Assembly: GCF_014650175.1 (NCBI RefSeq)
Contig: NZ_BMUL01000003.1
Location: 1-64,000, forward strand
Source: Streptomyces termitum
GTDB taxonomy: Bacteria > Actinomycetota > Actinomycetes > Streptomycetales > Streptomycetaceae
Direction of reading: 5' to 3'
DNA length: 64,000 nucleotides
The notes beneath the pieces were generated by a model, which was not told where the DNA came from, did no database searches, and was given only the letters and a program-made list of their open reading frames with translations. Made by a program: the position numbers and the translations under genes. Position 1 is the first letter of the stretch, and each line of letters opens with the position of its first letter. Positions 6,908 to 16,015 of the stretch are shown here, piece after piece.

Positions 6908-8725
6908 GTGGCGCGCGACAACGCGGCTCCCCTTCCCACCCAGCACCAGGAGCTCGTCTCCTGGGTGAACGAGATCGCAGAGATCACCCAGCCGGACAGC
7001 ATCGTCTGGTGCGACGGCTCCGAGGCCGAGTACGAGCGCCTGTGCGAGGAGCTCGTCGCCAAGGGCACGTTCACGAAGCTCGACCCGGTGAAGCGCCCGA
7101 ACTCGTACTACGCCGCCTCCGACCCCAGCGACGTCGCGCGTGTCGAGGACCGCACCTTCATCTGCTCCGAGAAGGAGGAGGACGCGGGCCCGACCAACCA
7201 CTGGAAGGCCCCGGCCGAGATGAAGGAGCTCTTCGCGGGCTCCGAGGGCATCTTCCGCGGCTCCATGAAGGGCCGCACCATGTACGTGGTCCCCTTCTGC
7301 ATGGGCCCCGTCGGCTCCCCGCTCTCCGCCATCGGCGTCGAGATCACCGACTCCGCCTACGTCGCCGTCTCCATGCGCACCATGACCCGCATGGGGCAGC
7401 CCGTCCTCGACGAGCTCGGCACCGACGGCTTCTTCGTGAAGGCCGTCCACACCCTCGGCGCCCCCCTCGCGGAGGGCGAGCAGGACGTGCCGTGGCCCTG
7501 CAACACCACCAAGTACATCTCGCACTTCCCCGAGACCCGCGAGATCTGGTCGTACGGCTCCGGCTACGGCGGCAACGCCCTCCTCGGCAAGAAGTGCTAC
7601 GCCCTGCGCATCGCGTCCGTCATGGCCCGCGACGAGGGCTGGCTCGCCGAGCACATGCTCATCCTGAAGCTGACCCCGCCGCAGGGTGAGGCGAAGTACG
7701 TCGCCGCGGCCTTCCCGTCGGCCTGCGGCAAGACCAACCTCGCCATGCTGGAGCCGACGGTCCCCGGCTGGACCGTGGAGACCATCGGCGACGACATCGC
7801 CTGGATGCGCTTCGGCGAGGACGGCCGCCTCTACGCGATCAACCCCGAGGCCGGCTTCTTCGGCGTCGCGCCCGGCACCGGCGAGCACACCAACGCCAAC
7901 GCCATGAAGACCATGTGGGGCAACTCCGTCTTCACCAACGTCGCGCTCACCGACGACGGCGACGTGTGGTGGGAGGGCATGACCGAGACGGCGCCCGCGC
8001 ACCTCACGGACTGGAAGGGCAACGACTGGACGCCCGCGTCCGACACCCCGGCCGCCCACCCCAACGCCCGCTTCACCGTGCCGGCCGGGCAGTGCCCGAT
8101 CATCGCGCCGGAGTGGGAGGACCCGAAGGGCGTGCCGATCTCGGCCATCCTCTTCGGCGGCCGCCGCGCCTCCGCCGTCCCGCTGGTCACCGAGTCCTTC
8201 GACTGGAACCACGGCGTCTTCCTCGGCGCCAACGTGGCCTCCGAGAAGACCGCCGCCGCCGAGGGCAAGGTCGGCGAGCTGCGCCGCGACCCCTTCGCCA
8301 TGCTGCCGTTCTGCGGCTACAACATGGGCGACTACATGGCCCACTGGGTCAAGGTCGGTGCGAACGCGGACGCCGCCAAGCTGCCGAAGATCTACTACGT
8401 GAACTGGTTCCGCAAGAACGACGCGGGCAAGTTCGTCTGGCCCGGCTTCGGCGAGAACAGCCGCGTCCTGAAGTGGATCGTCGAGCGCCTCGACGGCCGG
8501 GCCGAGGGCGTCGAGACCCCGATCGGCGTCCTGCCGACGAAGGCGGCCCTGGACACCGACGGCCTGGACCTGGCCGACGCGGACCTGGACTTCCTGCTCA
8601 CCGTCGACAAGGACGTCTGGCGCGAGGAGGCCGCCCTGGTCCCCGCGCACCTGGAGACCTTCGGCAGCCACACGCCGAAGGAGCTGTGGGACCAGTACGA
8701 GGCGCTGGTCGAGCGCCTGGGCTGA
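6908..8725 (+). CDS. pckG: Phosphoenolpyruvate carboxykinase (GTP)
   Basis: This 605-residue enzyme converts oxaloacetate and GTP to phosphoenolpyruvate, GDP and CO2, the entry step of gluconeogenesis. Visible signatures are the active-site P-loop [14 protein letters not shown] (about residues 268-281), the substrate region [19 protein letters not shown], and the R-loop and nucleotide motifs [15 protein letters not shown] and [14 protein letters not shown]. The length is that of the GTP-dependent family. I chose GTG 6908 because AAGGAG precedes it by five bases and the protein then begins [11 protein letters not shown], the usual family start. The upstream 199 nt hold its promoter and that of the divergent PAQR gene. 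Confidence 0.97.
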   Translation: MARDNAAPLPTQHQELVSWVNEIAEITQPDSIVWCDGSEAEYERLCEELVAKGTFTKLDPVKRPNSYYAASDPSDVARVEDRTFICSEKEEDAGPTNHWKAPAEMKELFAGSEGIFRGSMKGRTMYVVPFCMGPVGSPLSAIGVEITDSAYVAVSMRTMTRMGQPVLDELGTDGFFVKAVHTLGAPLAEGEQDVPWPCNTTKYISHFPETREIWSYGSGYGGNALLGKKCYALRIASVMARDEGWLAEHMLILKLTPPQGEAKYVAAAFPSACGKTNLAMLEPTVPGWTVETIGDDIAWMRFGEDGRLYAINPEAGFFGVAPGTGEHTNANAMKTMWGNSVFTNVALTDDGDVWWEGMTETAPAHLTDWKGNDWTPASDTPAAHPNARFTVPAGQCPIIAPEWEDPKGVPISAILFGGRRASAVPLVTESFDWNHGVFLGANVASEKTAAAEGKVGELRRDPFAMLPFCGYNMGDYMAHWVKVGANADAAKLPKIYYVNWFRKNDAGKFVWPGFGENSRVLKWIVERLDGRAEGVETPIGVLPTKAALDTDGLDLADADLDFLLTVDKDVWREEAALVPAHLETFGSHTPKELWDQYEALVERLG

Positions 8726-8808
8726 TCCCGTAGCAGCATGAGACTCGTGGTGGGCTGCCCCGACATACCGCCCTGACCAGTGGGGTCACGACGGTCCATC
8801 ACGACACG

Positions 8809-8844
8809 GCCGGCCCCGGAGCCCCCTCAGGCTCCGGGGCCGGC
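8809..8844. terminator. Bidirectional terminator between pckG and the Tat-secreted hydrolase
   Basis: A 14-bp perfect stem (8809-8822 with 8831-8844) lies 20 bp before the end of the convergent gene and 83 bp after the pckG stop. Confidence 0.75.
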
Positions 8845-8864
8845 GCACGTCCCGGGGCGGCCGG

Positions 8865-9758
8865 TCAGAGGATCGGCTGGGCCGCCTCGACGGTCGCGAC
8901 GGCGCGGCGGCAGGCGTCCCGGAACGCCACGAACGCGCCGTTCCAGGTGGCCGCGCGGGCGCTCCGGGAGGACGAGTCGTCGAAGAGGCTCTGCCGCAGC
9001 TCCGTCGTCAGCTCCAGCTGGCCGCCCATGCCGAGCATCGTGCGGTTGCACGGGTTGGCGGTGTGGCTGCCGTTGAAGTCGGCGAGGGTGGCGGCGTACG
9101 GGGCCGCGAAGGAGTCGACGGCGGGGAAGCCCGCCGCGGTCAGCTCGGTCACCAGGGCGGTGCGGAAGGCCGGGTTGAGGCCGCCGACCACGGCGACCCG
9201 GCGGTCGCCCGCCGCCGGGAACGAGGCGGTGGGCAGCTTCAGCTGGTCGAAGGTGCAGCCGTGCAGCGACAGCACGTTGAGGTGGCTCGCGGCGAGCGCG
9301 AGCGCCACGTGGTCGTCGCAGTTCTTCGAGGTGACGTGGAGCGCCTTGTTGCCGCTGGAGAGCAGCCCCTCGAACATGAAGTAGTCGTGGACGGAGGGCA
9401 GGACGGGCGCGCCGGCCGGGTCGGAGGGGCTGTAGCCCGCGATGCCGAGGCACAGCTCGCTGGTGCCGATCTCGATGCCGCCGCCGTGCAGGGCGAGGAC
9501 CGCCGTGCGGGGGTGCTCCGCCTTGGCGGTCAGCGACAGGTCGAACCGCTCGTGGCGGCGGTGGCGGCGGCCGAAGGTGGTGCCCTCCTCGGTGCCTATC
9601 GCCGTGTACATCGCGGTGTTGGAGGGGTACTCCAGGGGGTCCGCGGCGGCGGCCGGGGAGGCGGCGGCGAGCTGGCCGAGGAACGGGGCCCCCGCCGTGG
9701 CGGCGGCGAGGGCGGTCAGGACGGTGCGGCGGGAGGCGGAACGATCACTGGATGTCAT
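8865..9758 (-). CDS. Tat-secreted poly-gamma-glutamate hydrolase family protein
   Basis: This 297-residue protein has a twin-arginine signal peptide (SASRRTVLTALAAATAGAPF) with cleavage near AAA-DP at about residue 40. The core resembles the PghP-like zinc peptidase family (DUF867): AVLALHGGGIEIGTSEL, where His and Glu should bind zinc, then SKNCDDHVALALA and GLNPAF. Members hydrolyse gamma-glutamyl polymers; some are phage-borne. The actual substrate here is unknown. TATGTT lies 6 nt before ATG 9758, suggesting a leaderless mRNA. It stands alone, 25 bp downstream of the four-gene TelA operon on the same strand. Confidence 0.8.
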   Translation of the reverse strand: MTSSDRSASRRTVLTALAAATAGAPFLGQLAAASPAAAADPLEYPSNTAMYTAIGTEEGTTFGRRHRRHERFDLSLTAKAEHPRTAVLALHGGGIEIGTSELCLGIAGYSPSDPAGAPVLPSVHDYFMFEGLLSSGNKALHVTSKNCDDHVALALAASHLNVLSLHGCTFDQLKLPTASFPAAGDRRVAVVGGLNPAFRTALVTELTAAGFPAVDSFAAPYAATLADFNGSHTANPCNRTMLGMGGQLELTTELRQSLFDDSSSRSARAATWNGAFVAFRDACRRAVATVEAAQPIL

Positions 9759-9764
9759 GCCCGG

Positions 9765-9770
9765 AACATA
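9765..9770 (-). promoter_or_regulatory. -10 box TATGTT, leaderless start of the poly-gamma-glutamate hydrolase-like gene
   Basis: On the minus strand TATGTT ends 6 nt before ATG 9758 and no ribosome-binding site intervenes. This gives the gene its own promoter inside the 25-bp gap to the upstream operon. Confidence 0.5.
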
Positions 9771-9783
9771 ACCCGGACACGGC

Positions 9784-10386
9784 CTAGGCGCGGTCCTCCA
9801 GGTAGCGGGTGTGGGCCCGCTGCCGGAGCTCCTCCGCCTCCTGGAGGGAGGCCGCCAGGGCGGCGGCCTCCTCGCGCAGGGCGGCGAGCTGCCGCTCCAG
9901 ATGCCGCTCGGGCGGCTCCGCGCCCGGGCTCACCCGGGACCACCAGCGGGTCCGTACGAAGGCGTCGACCGCTTCCGGCACGTCCTGGCGGACCGCGCGG
10001 GCCAGCACCCGCAGGTGCTCCGGATCGCTGACCCAGCCCGGTTCGAGGAGCGCGCCGAGCAGCTCGTCCAGGCCGTCCAGCGCCGTGCGGGCCGCCTCCG
10101 GCAGCTCCACCTCCGTCAGGTACTCCCGCAGGGTGGCGTGGTCCGCCCGCAGCGACTCCAGCTGCTCGTCCGGGCCGGGGAAGGCCGGGGTGCCGGGCCG
10201 CTCGGGCGGGGCGAGCAGCGCGCCCGCCCCGTACAGCCCCGCCACCACCAGCGGGCCCAGCGCCCCGGCCGCGCCGGTCAGCGCGAGGGCCAGCCCGGCG
10301 AGGCCGCAGGCGCAGCCGGTGAGGTTCTTGCGCGAGCCGGCGTACCGCAGCAGGCGGCCCGCCGGGCCCCGGTCACTGGTAGCCAC
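9784..10386 (-). CDS. XpaC-like membrane protein with cytoplasmic coiled coil; last gene of the TelA operon
   Basis: This 200-residue protein has a basic N-terminus, a hairpin of two hydrophobic helices (about residues 22-60, GCACGLAGLALALTGAAG and LGPLVVAGLYGAGALL) and a long charged helical C-terminal domain. The last 40 residues (LERQLAALREEAAALAASLQ) are clearly coiled coil. The architecture matches XpaC, the usual partner of TelA/YaaN proteins; that assignment rests on architecture and neighbourhood, not on a residue motif. Its start overlaps the preceding VWA gene by 14 bp, so translation is coupled. A membrane docking role for TelA is likely. Confidence 0.6.
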   Translation of the reverse strand: MATSDRGPAGRLLRYAGSRKNLTGCACGLAGLALALTGAAGALGPLVVAGLYGAGALLAPPERPGTPAFPGPDEQLESLRADHATLREYLTEVELPEAARTALDGLDELLGALLEPGWVSDPEHLRVLARAVRQDVPEAVDAFVRTRWWSRVSPGAEPPERHLERQLAALREEAAALAASLQEAEELRQRAHTRYLEDRA

Positions 10387-11959
10387 GGATCTCCTCGAAG
10401 GCGCCGTCGAGGGAGCCCCGGGTGGCGTCGAAGACCTTCCCGCCGGTCAGGTCCGCGATCCGGTCCAGCTCGGAGCGGTCGGAGTCGCCGAAGAGGATGG
10501 GGAAGACCGGGGTGTGCCGCTGGGCCTCGGGCAGCGCGCGGTAGAAGGCGTCGAAGCCGTCGCCCGCCATGCCGTCGGTGTTCTCCCCGTCCGTCATGAG
10601 GACGACGGAGGTGAAGGTGGACCGGGGCGCGGCGCCCAGGCCGCGGTACGCCTCGGTGAGGCTGGAGTAGATCGCGGTGCCGCCGGAGGCGGTGAGCCGG
10701 CCGGCGTCGGCGCGGAGCGCGTCCCTGGCCTTCGCCGGGTCCTTCGGGTCGACCGTGTAGGTGCGGGTCGCGTCGCGCTTCACGGCGGTGCCGAAGGGCA
10801 TCAGGGTGACCTCCTCCCGGTCGCGGAAGTCGCCGGTCAGCTCGGCGAGCGCCGTCTTCAGCCGGTCGAGGCGGGCGCCGGCCATCGAGCCGGAGGTGTC
10901 GAGGACGTAGACCGTGCGGGACGGGCGGCGCAGCGTGTTGTCGTACGCGTCGAGCAGCCCGTCGGCCACCGAGCGGCTGCCGGGGAAGGGCAGTTCGCGG
11001 CGCAGGTCGCGGTCGAGCCGGGGCGCCGGGTCGACGCCCGCGACGACCGGGCGGCGCAGGGTGGTGGCGGTGATCCGGCGCTGGGCCTCGGGGGTGCGCA
11101 GGTAGGTGGTGAGCCGCCGCGCGGACTCCTTGGCCGCGTCGGGGGCGGCGGTGAGCAGGGTGAGCGGGTAGTCGGCGGTGACGACGCCGTCGGCGGGCCG
11201 GATCACGGTGAGGTCGCCGGGTGTGGAGAGCAGCACCGACTCGTAGTTGACCAGCGCGTCGACGTCGGTGCGGCGGGCGTAGGCGGTGGCGAGCCAGCCG
11301 GAGGAGCCGGAGGTCAGCTGCTGGCCGGTGAAGAACGCGCGGAGCTTCGGCGTGGCCCGCCGGACGTCGGCGTCGGTGAGGGCGGACTGGGCGCCGGAGA
11401 GGCCGGAGGCGACCGAGACCAGGGCGGAGAAGCCGGAGTTGGAGCGCTTCGGGTCGGTCATGCCGTACGTCAGCTCGCCGTCGGCGACCGCCCGGTGCAG
11501 CTGCGACCAGGTGACCTTCCTCGGGTCCCAGCCGAGCCGGGCGACGGCCGCGGGGCGGACGCCGAGCGCCACCGGGGAGGTCATCACCGGCGTCTCGCTG
11601 GTGATCCGCCCGGCGGTGTCGGGGCGCAGCCGCAGGTAGTCGTTGGAGGAGAGCCAGACGGCGTCGTACTCCTTCTCCGCCTGCCCGGAGGCGATCCGCT
11701 CGACGGCGTCGAGGGTGCCCGCGTAGGTGGCGCGGACGGTGACGCCGGTGGCCTCGCGGGCGTCCTCCAGGACCGGTGCCATGTCGGCGAGTTCGGAGGA
11801 GGCGAGGACGCGGAGGGTGCCGGGCGCGGCGGCGGTGCCGGTGGCCGGGCCGGGGCCGGGACCGGCGGGGGAGGAGCAGGAGCCGGCGGTGGCGGTGAGG
11901 GCCAGGCCGAGGGCGAGGGCGGCGAACAGGCGGCCGCGGGGGCGGACGGGGTTTCTCAT
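10373..11959 (-). CDS. Lipoprotein with substrate-binding domain fused to a VWA domain
   Basis: This 528-residue protein has a lipoprotein signal peptide: LALTATAGSC with the lipid Cys near residue 28. Residues about 45-320 read as a periplasmic-binding-protein (ABC solute-binding) fold: LRVLASSELADMAPVLED, AVWLSSNDYL. Residues about 345-528 form a von Willebrand A domain with an intact MIDAS motif, VYVLDTSGSMAGARLD, then a Thr/Asp further on (TSVVLMTDGENTDG). The protein should be lipid-anchored outside the membrane, binding metal through MIDAS. It overlaps both neighbours by ATGA-type junctions and sits between TelA and the XpaC-like gene. Ligand unknown. Confidence 0.82.
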   Translation of the reverse strand: MRNPVRPRGRLFAALALGLALTATAGSCSSPAGPGPGPATGTAAAPGTLRVLASSELADMAPVLEDAREATGVTVRATYAGTLDAVERIASGQAEKEYDAVWLSSNDYLRLRPDTAGRITSETPVMTSPVALGVRPAAVARLGWDPRKVTWSQLHRAVADGELTYGMTDPKRSNSGFSALVSVASGLSGAQSALTDADVRRATPKLRAFFTGQQLTSGSSGWLATAYARRTDVDALVNYESVLLSTPGDLTVIRPADGVVTADYPLTLLTAAPDAAKESARRLTTYLRTPEAQRRITATTLRRPVVAGVDPAPRLDRDLRRELPFPGSRSVADGLLDAYDNTLRRPSRTVYVLDTSGSMAGARLDRLKTALAELTGDFRDREEVTLMPFGTAVKRDATRTYTVDPKDPAKARDALRADAGRLTASGGTAIYSSLTEAYRGLGAAPRSTFTSVVLMTDGENTDGMAGDGFDAFYRALPEAQRHTPVFPILFGDSDRSELDRIADLTGGKVFDATRGSLDGAFEEIRGYQ

Positions 11960-13209
11960 GCGGGGGTGCCGCCTTCCGGGGGGCTCGTGCGGCGGCTGCG
12001 CTCCAGGTGCGCGCCGGCCTCGCGGAGTTCGTCCGTGAGGGAGGAGACGGTCGCGGCCATCGCCTCGGTGGCCCGCGCCTTGTACGTGTCGATGGCGTCG
12101 AGGGTCTGGTAGATCTGCTGGAACGCGGTGCGCAGGGTCTCCGCGCCGACCGCCGGGTCGGCGGCGATCCGCTGGATCTCGCCCGTCTGCCCGGCGAGCA
12201 TCTCGGCGTTGCCCCGGATCAGCTCCTCGGTGGTCGAGCGGAGCACGCCGACCTGCTCGGTGACCTTGCGCTGGTTCTCCAGCGCGGAGGCGAGCACGAC
12301 GGCGATCCGCAGCGCGGACAGCGTCGTCGTCGCGGCCCGGTCCACGCCCTTGATCAGCTCGTTGTTGTTCCGCCGGACGACGTCCATGGCCAGGTAGCCC
12401 TGGGCGCAGACGGCGAGCTGGGTCAGCAGGTCCTGGTGCTTCTGGCGGACCGGGAAGAGGACGTCGGCGCGCAGCGCGTCGGCCCGCGCGGGGTCGGCGG
12501 TGGCCGCGATCCGCTGCTCGACGGCCGCGTCGAGGGCGTCGGTGAGGACGGCGTGCTCCTGGAGGCTCCCCATGGTCTCCCAGAGGCGGGCCCGCTCGGT
12601 CTGGAGGGCGGCGTTGTCGCGGCGCAGTTCGTCCTGGCCGCCGCGGAGCGAGCCGACGATCCGGTTCAGGACGGCCTGCGAGGAGGCGTACTTGGCGACG
12701 TGGTCGCGGAAGCGGTTGCCGCCGGGCAGCCGGGCGAGGAGGCGCCGGGCGCCCCGGCCGGGGCTCTCGCGCGGGTCGAGGTCCTCGACGGTCCGGCGCA
12801 GTTCGACCAGGGCGGAGCCGACGCGGGCGGAGGCGTCGCCGCCGCCCCGGCCGAGGGAGTGGACGGTGCGGTCGAGCATCCGGTGGGACTGCTGGGCGGC
12901 GGCCCGCATCTCGCCGGAGCCGAGGGCGGCGATCTCGCCGATCCGGCCGGCGAACTCGGGCGAGCGCGGGTCGAGTCCGGAGAGCGAGTCGACGTACGCC
13001 TCGGCCCGCCGGGTCATCTCGGCCCGGACCTCCTCGCCCAGCGGGACCAGGCCGGACGCCTGGGCGGCGCGGATCGGCGGGGGCGGTGCGGGCGGGGTGA
13101 GGACGAGCGGCGCGCCCTGCTCGGGCGGGGCGAGGACGAAGGTGCCCTCCGGGGGGCCCGCGTAGGGGTTGCGGGGCCGCCCGGCGCGCGGGTCGGTGGG
13201 CTCGGTCAT
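11956..13209 (-). CDS. Toxic anion resistance protein, TelA/YaaN family
   Basis: This 417-residue all-helical cytoplasmic protein is named TelA after tellurite resistance. Typical stretches are LGSGEMRAAAQQSHRMLDR, ARRLLARLPGGNRFRDHVAKY, VLFPVRQKHQDLLTQLAVCA and VVRRNNNELIKGVDRAATTT followed by TLSALRIAVVLASAL. An N-terminal 60 residues are Pro-rich and disordered. TelA proteins are widespread stress and membrane-associated proteins whose molecular activity is not settled. Stop and start codons overlap those of both flanking genes (4 bp each), so the four genes are one coupled operon. The association with extracellular binding domains is discussed as a finding. Confidence 0.9.
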   Translation of the reverse strand: MTEPTDPRAGRPRNPYAGPPEGTFVLAPPEQGAPLVLTPPAPPPPIRAAQASGLVPLGEEVRAEMTRRAEAYVDSLSGLDPRSPEFAGRIGEIAALGSGEMRAAAQQSHRMLDRTVHSLGRGGGDASARVGSALVELRRTVEDLDPRESPGRGARRLLARLPGGNRFRDHVAKYASSQAVLNRIVGSLRGGQDELRRDNAALQTERARLWETMGSLQEHAVLTDALDAAVEQRIAATADPARADALRADVLFPVRQKHQDLLTQLAVCAQGYLAMDVVRRNNNELIKGVDRAATTTLSALRIAVVLASALENQRKVTEQVGVLRSTTEELIRGNAEMLAGQTGEIQRIAADPAVGAETLRTAFQQIYQTLDAIDTYKARATEAMAATVSSLTDELREAGAHLERSRRTSPPEGGTPA

Positions 13210-14330
13210 GCGGGGTCCCCCTGGTCCCGGGCCCGCCGCGCCATGTCGCGCAGCACCGTGCCGGTGGGCACGGGCGCCTGGCGGACGCCGGTGAGCGTCT
13301 GGTTGAGGTAGGCGCCGTACGGGTCGGTGGCCTCGGTGAACTCGGGTGCGGCGCCCTGTGGCCGGAAGCCGTGCCGGACGGCGAGGCGGCGCAGCTCCGG
13401 GTCCTCGGAGAGCAGCCGGCCCAGCTCCTTGCCGGCCTCGGTGAGCGGCACGAGGGTGTGGTCGCTGTTGACCGTGGTGTCCGGGTAGAGCACGACGAGG
13501 TCGCCCATCGGGCGGCCGGCGAGGAGCTGGGCGGCGACCTGGGACTCGTAGACGAGGACCAGGGGGTTGCCGACGCCGCTCACGAAGTCCCGGAAGGGGG
13601 CGTCGGAGTTGGTCTGCTGGGCGCCCTGCACCCGGGTGAGCTTGCGGAGCAGCGGGGCGGTGCGGCCGACGGCCTGACTGCCGTCCGCGACCCGGCCGCC
13701 GTCGGCGACGTATCCGGCGGCGGCGAGGTAGAGCGCGCCGGAGCTGGAGGCGAGCGGGTCGGTGGAGGTGATGAAGAGGGTGCCGCTCAGTTCGGTGTGC
13801 TTGTCGGCGCCCTTGAGCTGCTGCCAGCCGCGGTCGGCGCGGACGGCGGCCAGGTAGGCGTCCATCCTGAGGATGCCGCTGGTGCCGCGGGCGCCGAGGG
13901 CGGCCAGGCCGTTGGCGGCGAGGACCCGGGCGGCGTTGCTGTGGGCGACGACGACGAGCGGCGAGTAGAAGGGCCGCAGCGGTGCGGCGACGGCCTTGTC
14001 GGGGGCCTTGGCGCGCAGCTCGTCGGCCGGTCCCTTCGAGGCCGGGAAGGCGAAGTCGTATCCCTTGAGGGGGAGTTGCTCCATGTCCCAGGACCCGGAG
14101 GTCTCGGTGTTCACGGTGAGGCCCTGGGCGGCCAGGGCCTTCACGACATCGGGGTCGGCGAAGAACTCGCCCTTCTCCGAGCCGATGACTCCTCGCACGG
14201 TCTTCGGTGCCGTGCCCTTGTCCTGAGGGCCGTTCGTCACGAGGACGAAGGCGACGCCGCCGAGGAGCAGGACGGCCAGGACGATTCCGAGAATGCGTCT
14301 CACGCGGGCAGCGTGCTCGCGGAAACCCAC
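13206..14330 (-). CDS. Membrane-anchored substrate-binding-like protein; first gene of the TelA operon
   Basis: This 374-residue protein has a short basic N-terminus, one transmembrane segment (ILGIVLAVLLLGGVAFVLV, residues about 13-31) and a large extracellular domain of solute-binding-protein type: GVIGSEKGEFFADPDVVKAL, SGSWDMEQLPLKGYDFAFPA, YSPLVVVAHSNAARVL, VLVYESQVAAQLL. It is distantly similar in layout to the binding half of the VWA lipoprotein two genes downstream, so the operon carries two related external sensor domains. No permease or ATPase gene is nearby, arguing against a classical uptake role. The GTG start at 14330 is the first of the operon; a weak purine tract precedes it. 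Confidence 0.7.
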   Translation of the reverse strand: MGFREHAARVRRILGIVLAVLLLGGVAFVLVTNGPQDKGTAPKTVRGVIGSEKGEFFADPDVVKALAAQGLTVNTETSGSWDMEQLPLKGYDFAFPASKGPADELRAKAPDKAVAAPLRPFYSPLVVVAHSNAARVLAANGLAALGARGTSGILRMDAYLAAVRADRGWQQLKGADKHTELSGTLFITSTDPLASSSGALYLAAAGYVADGGRVADGSQAVGRTAPLLRKLTRVQGAQQTNSDAPFRDFVSGVGNPLVLVYESQVAAQLLAGRPMGDLVVLYPDTTVNSDHTLVPLTEAGKELGRLLSEDPELRRLAVRHGFRPQGAAPEFTEATDPYGAYLNQTLTGVRQAPVPTGTVLRDMARRARDQGDPA

Positions 14331-14425
14331 ATTCCAGGGGGAGTCGGGTGGACGGCGGGTGAAGGGACGATCCCGTTAGGGAACCGGAACGGTGGCCATC
14401 GTGTGCCCGGGGTGCCGGAGCGGGG

Positions 14426-15169
14426 TCAGCCGGCCGGGGAGTCGCTGACCCTGCGCACCGGGCCGACCTCCATCTTCCCGCCGTCCTCGCCGTCGGTGAC
14501 GGGGAGCGTGCCCGCCGGCCACTTCAGGGTGAAGGGCCTGACCTCGTTCGGGGGCGTCACCACGAGGTCGGTCAGCTTCACGCCGGTGCCGCCGGTGTTG
14601 TTGACCGGGTACGTGATGGTGAAGGCGGCGGTCTCGCCCTCCTGGAGGACCTGCGGCGCGGCGTCCTCGCCGTTGCGGTCCACGGAGAAGGTGTCGCCCA
14701 GGGACGTCTTGACGTCGACGCCCGGGAAGCCGTTGATGCGGCAGCCGGCGCTGCCGAAGTTCTTGAAGGTGACGGTGACGATGCCGATCGTCGCGTCCGA
14801 GGTGTTGTCGACGGCGGAGGCGTCGAGCACGGCGGAGCGGCACACGTCGGCCATGCCCTTGCCGATGTCGTCGGGGTCGGTGCCCTGGCCGCTCCCGCCG
14901 GTGCCGGAGCCGGTGCCCTGACCGCTTCCGCCGGTGCCGGAGCCCTGGTCCGTCTTGCCCGTCCCGCCGGAGCCGGAACCGGAGCCCTGGTCCGTCTTGC
15001 CCGTCCCGCCGGTCCCGCCCGCCTTGTCCGCCGACGCGGTGGAGCCGGCCTGCCCGCCGCCCAGCGCGGTGCCGTCGCCGTTGCAGGCGGTGAGGGCGAG
15101 GGTGAGGACGGCGGTGAGCGCCGCGCCGATGGTGGCGGTGCGCTTGCGGGAGTGGAACGTCGTACGCAT
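14426..15169 (-). CDS. DUF4232-type lipoprotein with Gly/Ser/Thr-repeat linker
   Basis: This 247-residue lipoprotein has the lipobox LALTACNG (Cys at about residue 29). A low-complexity linker follows, built from repeats such as GTGKTDQGSGSGSGG and GTGGSGQGTG (about residues 50-100), encoded by near-identical DNA repeats at about 14880-15020. The C-terminal domain (about 105-240) has an immunoglobulin-like beta layout with two Cys (VCRSAVL and GCRINGFPGV) and matches what I know of DUF4232 in Streptomyces lipoproteins, of unknown function. The linker should hold the domain away from the membrane. It stands alone, with a 95-bp gap to the operon downstream. Confidence 0.8.
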   Translation of the reverse strand: MRTTFHSRKRTATIGAALTAVLTLALTACNGDGTALGGGQAGSTASADKAGGTGGTGKTDQGSGSGSGGTGKTDQGSGTGGSGQGTGSGTGGSGQGTDPDDIGKGMADVCRSAVLDASAVDNTSDATIGIVTVTFKNFGSAGCRINGFPGVDVKTSLGDTFSVDRNGEDAAPQVLQEGETAAFTITYPVNNTGGTGVKLTDLVVTPPNEVRPFTLKWPAGTLPVTDGEDGGKMEVGPVRRVSDSPAG

Positions 15170-15420
15170 GTGGATTCCCCGGATGTGTGGCGGTCGAGTA
15201 CGGAGGTGCAGTCTCGGCCCGGAACGTGCGGCGTGCCGCTACCCCGCTTGACCTGCTGACATGTGAAGCATCTCGTCCGCCGCTCACGTCCGGCTACCGC
15301 CCCGCTTGCGCCCCGCTGCCGTCCCCCGGCACGGCGGCGCCCGCTTTTCTCCGGCCCGTGCGACGGCCCGCGTGGGCCCGCACGTCGGCCCGCGCGGAGG
15401 CCCGTGCGATGGTCCGCGCG

Positions 15421-15453
15421 TCGAGCCCCGGGGCGACACGCCCCGGGGCTCGA
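15421..15453. terminator. Perfect 15-bp stem-loop
   Basis: 15421-15435 pairs with 15439-15453 around a 3-nt loop. It lies in the 335-nt stretch between the SCO4983-like gene (which ends at 15505) and the start of the DUF4232 gene. The rest of that stretch is degenerate GCCCG/GCGCG-rich repeats (about 15350-15420) with no gene visible. Confidence 0.5.
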
Positions 15454-15466
15454 CGGGTGGATGGCA

Positions 15467-15500
15467 CCCGGGCCGCGCGGTTCGTGCCGCGCGGCCCGGG
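15467..15500 (-). terminator. Terminator of the SCO4983-like gene
   Basis: A 14-bp perfect stem (15467-15480 with 15487-15500) with a 6-nt loop begins 5 bp after the stop codon of the minus-strand gene. Confidence 0.7.
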
Positions 15501-15504
15501 GCCG

Positions 15505-15894
15505 TCAGGGGGCGGCGACCAGGGGGTGCCCGGTCAGTGCCGCGGTGTGCGCGTCCATCCGCTCGGCGGCGAGGATCGCGGCGGCCGTGTCCGCGCGGGA
15601 GGCGGCGACGACCAGGGCCCGGCCCGCGAGGGCGTGGGCCTTGCGGTGCAGGGCCTCGGAGGGGGCCCCGCTCAGGCCCGCGTGGCGGGCCGGGGGTGCT
15701 CCGCGCAGCCGCGCCACCTGCCGGGCGATCAGCTCGCCGCCGTCGCCGTCGCCGAGCTCGTCGGTCACGGCGAGCAGGGCGGAGAGGTGTCCGGCGAGCT
15801 GGATGTCCAGCTCCTCCTCGCGGGAGCGGTGCGGGAAGGCGGCCGGGGTGCCGGTGGTGGTGTGGACCGACTTGGTGCGGATCGGTTCGTACAT
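15505..15894 (-). CDS. Conserved small actinobacterial protein (SCO4983-like)
   Basis: This 129-residue soluble, mostly helical protein contains the phrases YEPIRTKSVHTT, FPHRSREEELDIQLAGHLSA and ALVVAASRADTAAAILAAER. I recognise it, from memory, as the family named after S. coelicolor SCO4983; no function is known for it. The start ATG 15894 has AGGAGG seven bases upstream, which decides it over the ATG ten codons further up. A TAGGAT hexamer about 35 nt upstream of the start is a possible -10. A tandem pair of hairpins follows the stop. Confidence 0.7.
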   Translation of the reverse strand: MYEPIRTKSVHTTTGTPAAFPHRSREEELDIQLAGHLSALLAVTDELGDGDGGELIARQVARLRGAPPARHAGLSGAPSEALHRKAHALAGRALVVAASRADTAAAILAAERMDAHTAALTGHPLVAAP

Positions 15895-16015
15895 GGGATG
15901 GCCTCCTGACTGCTCGAAGGCCATCCTAGCTTGGAATTCGTCTAAAGTTGAGCCGAGTCCGGTTCAAGGCTCGGTCAAGGCGCCGCCGCCGGGGCCCGGC
16001 GGCGGCGCGGGCCCG

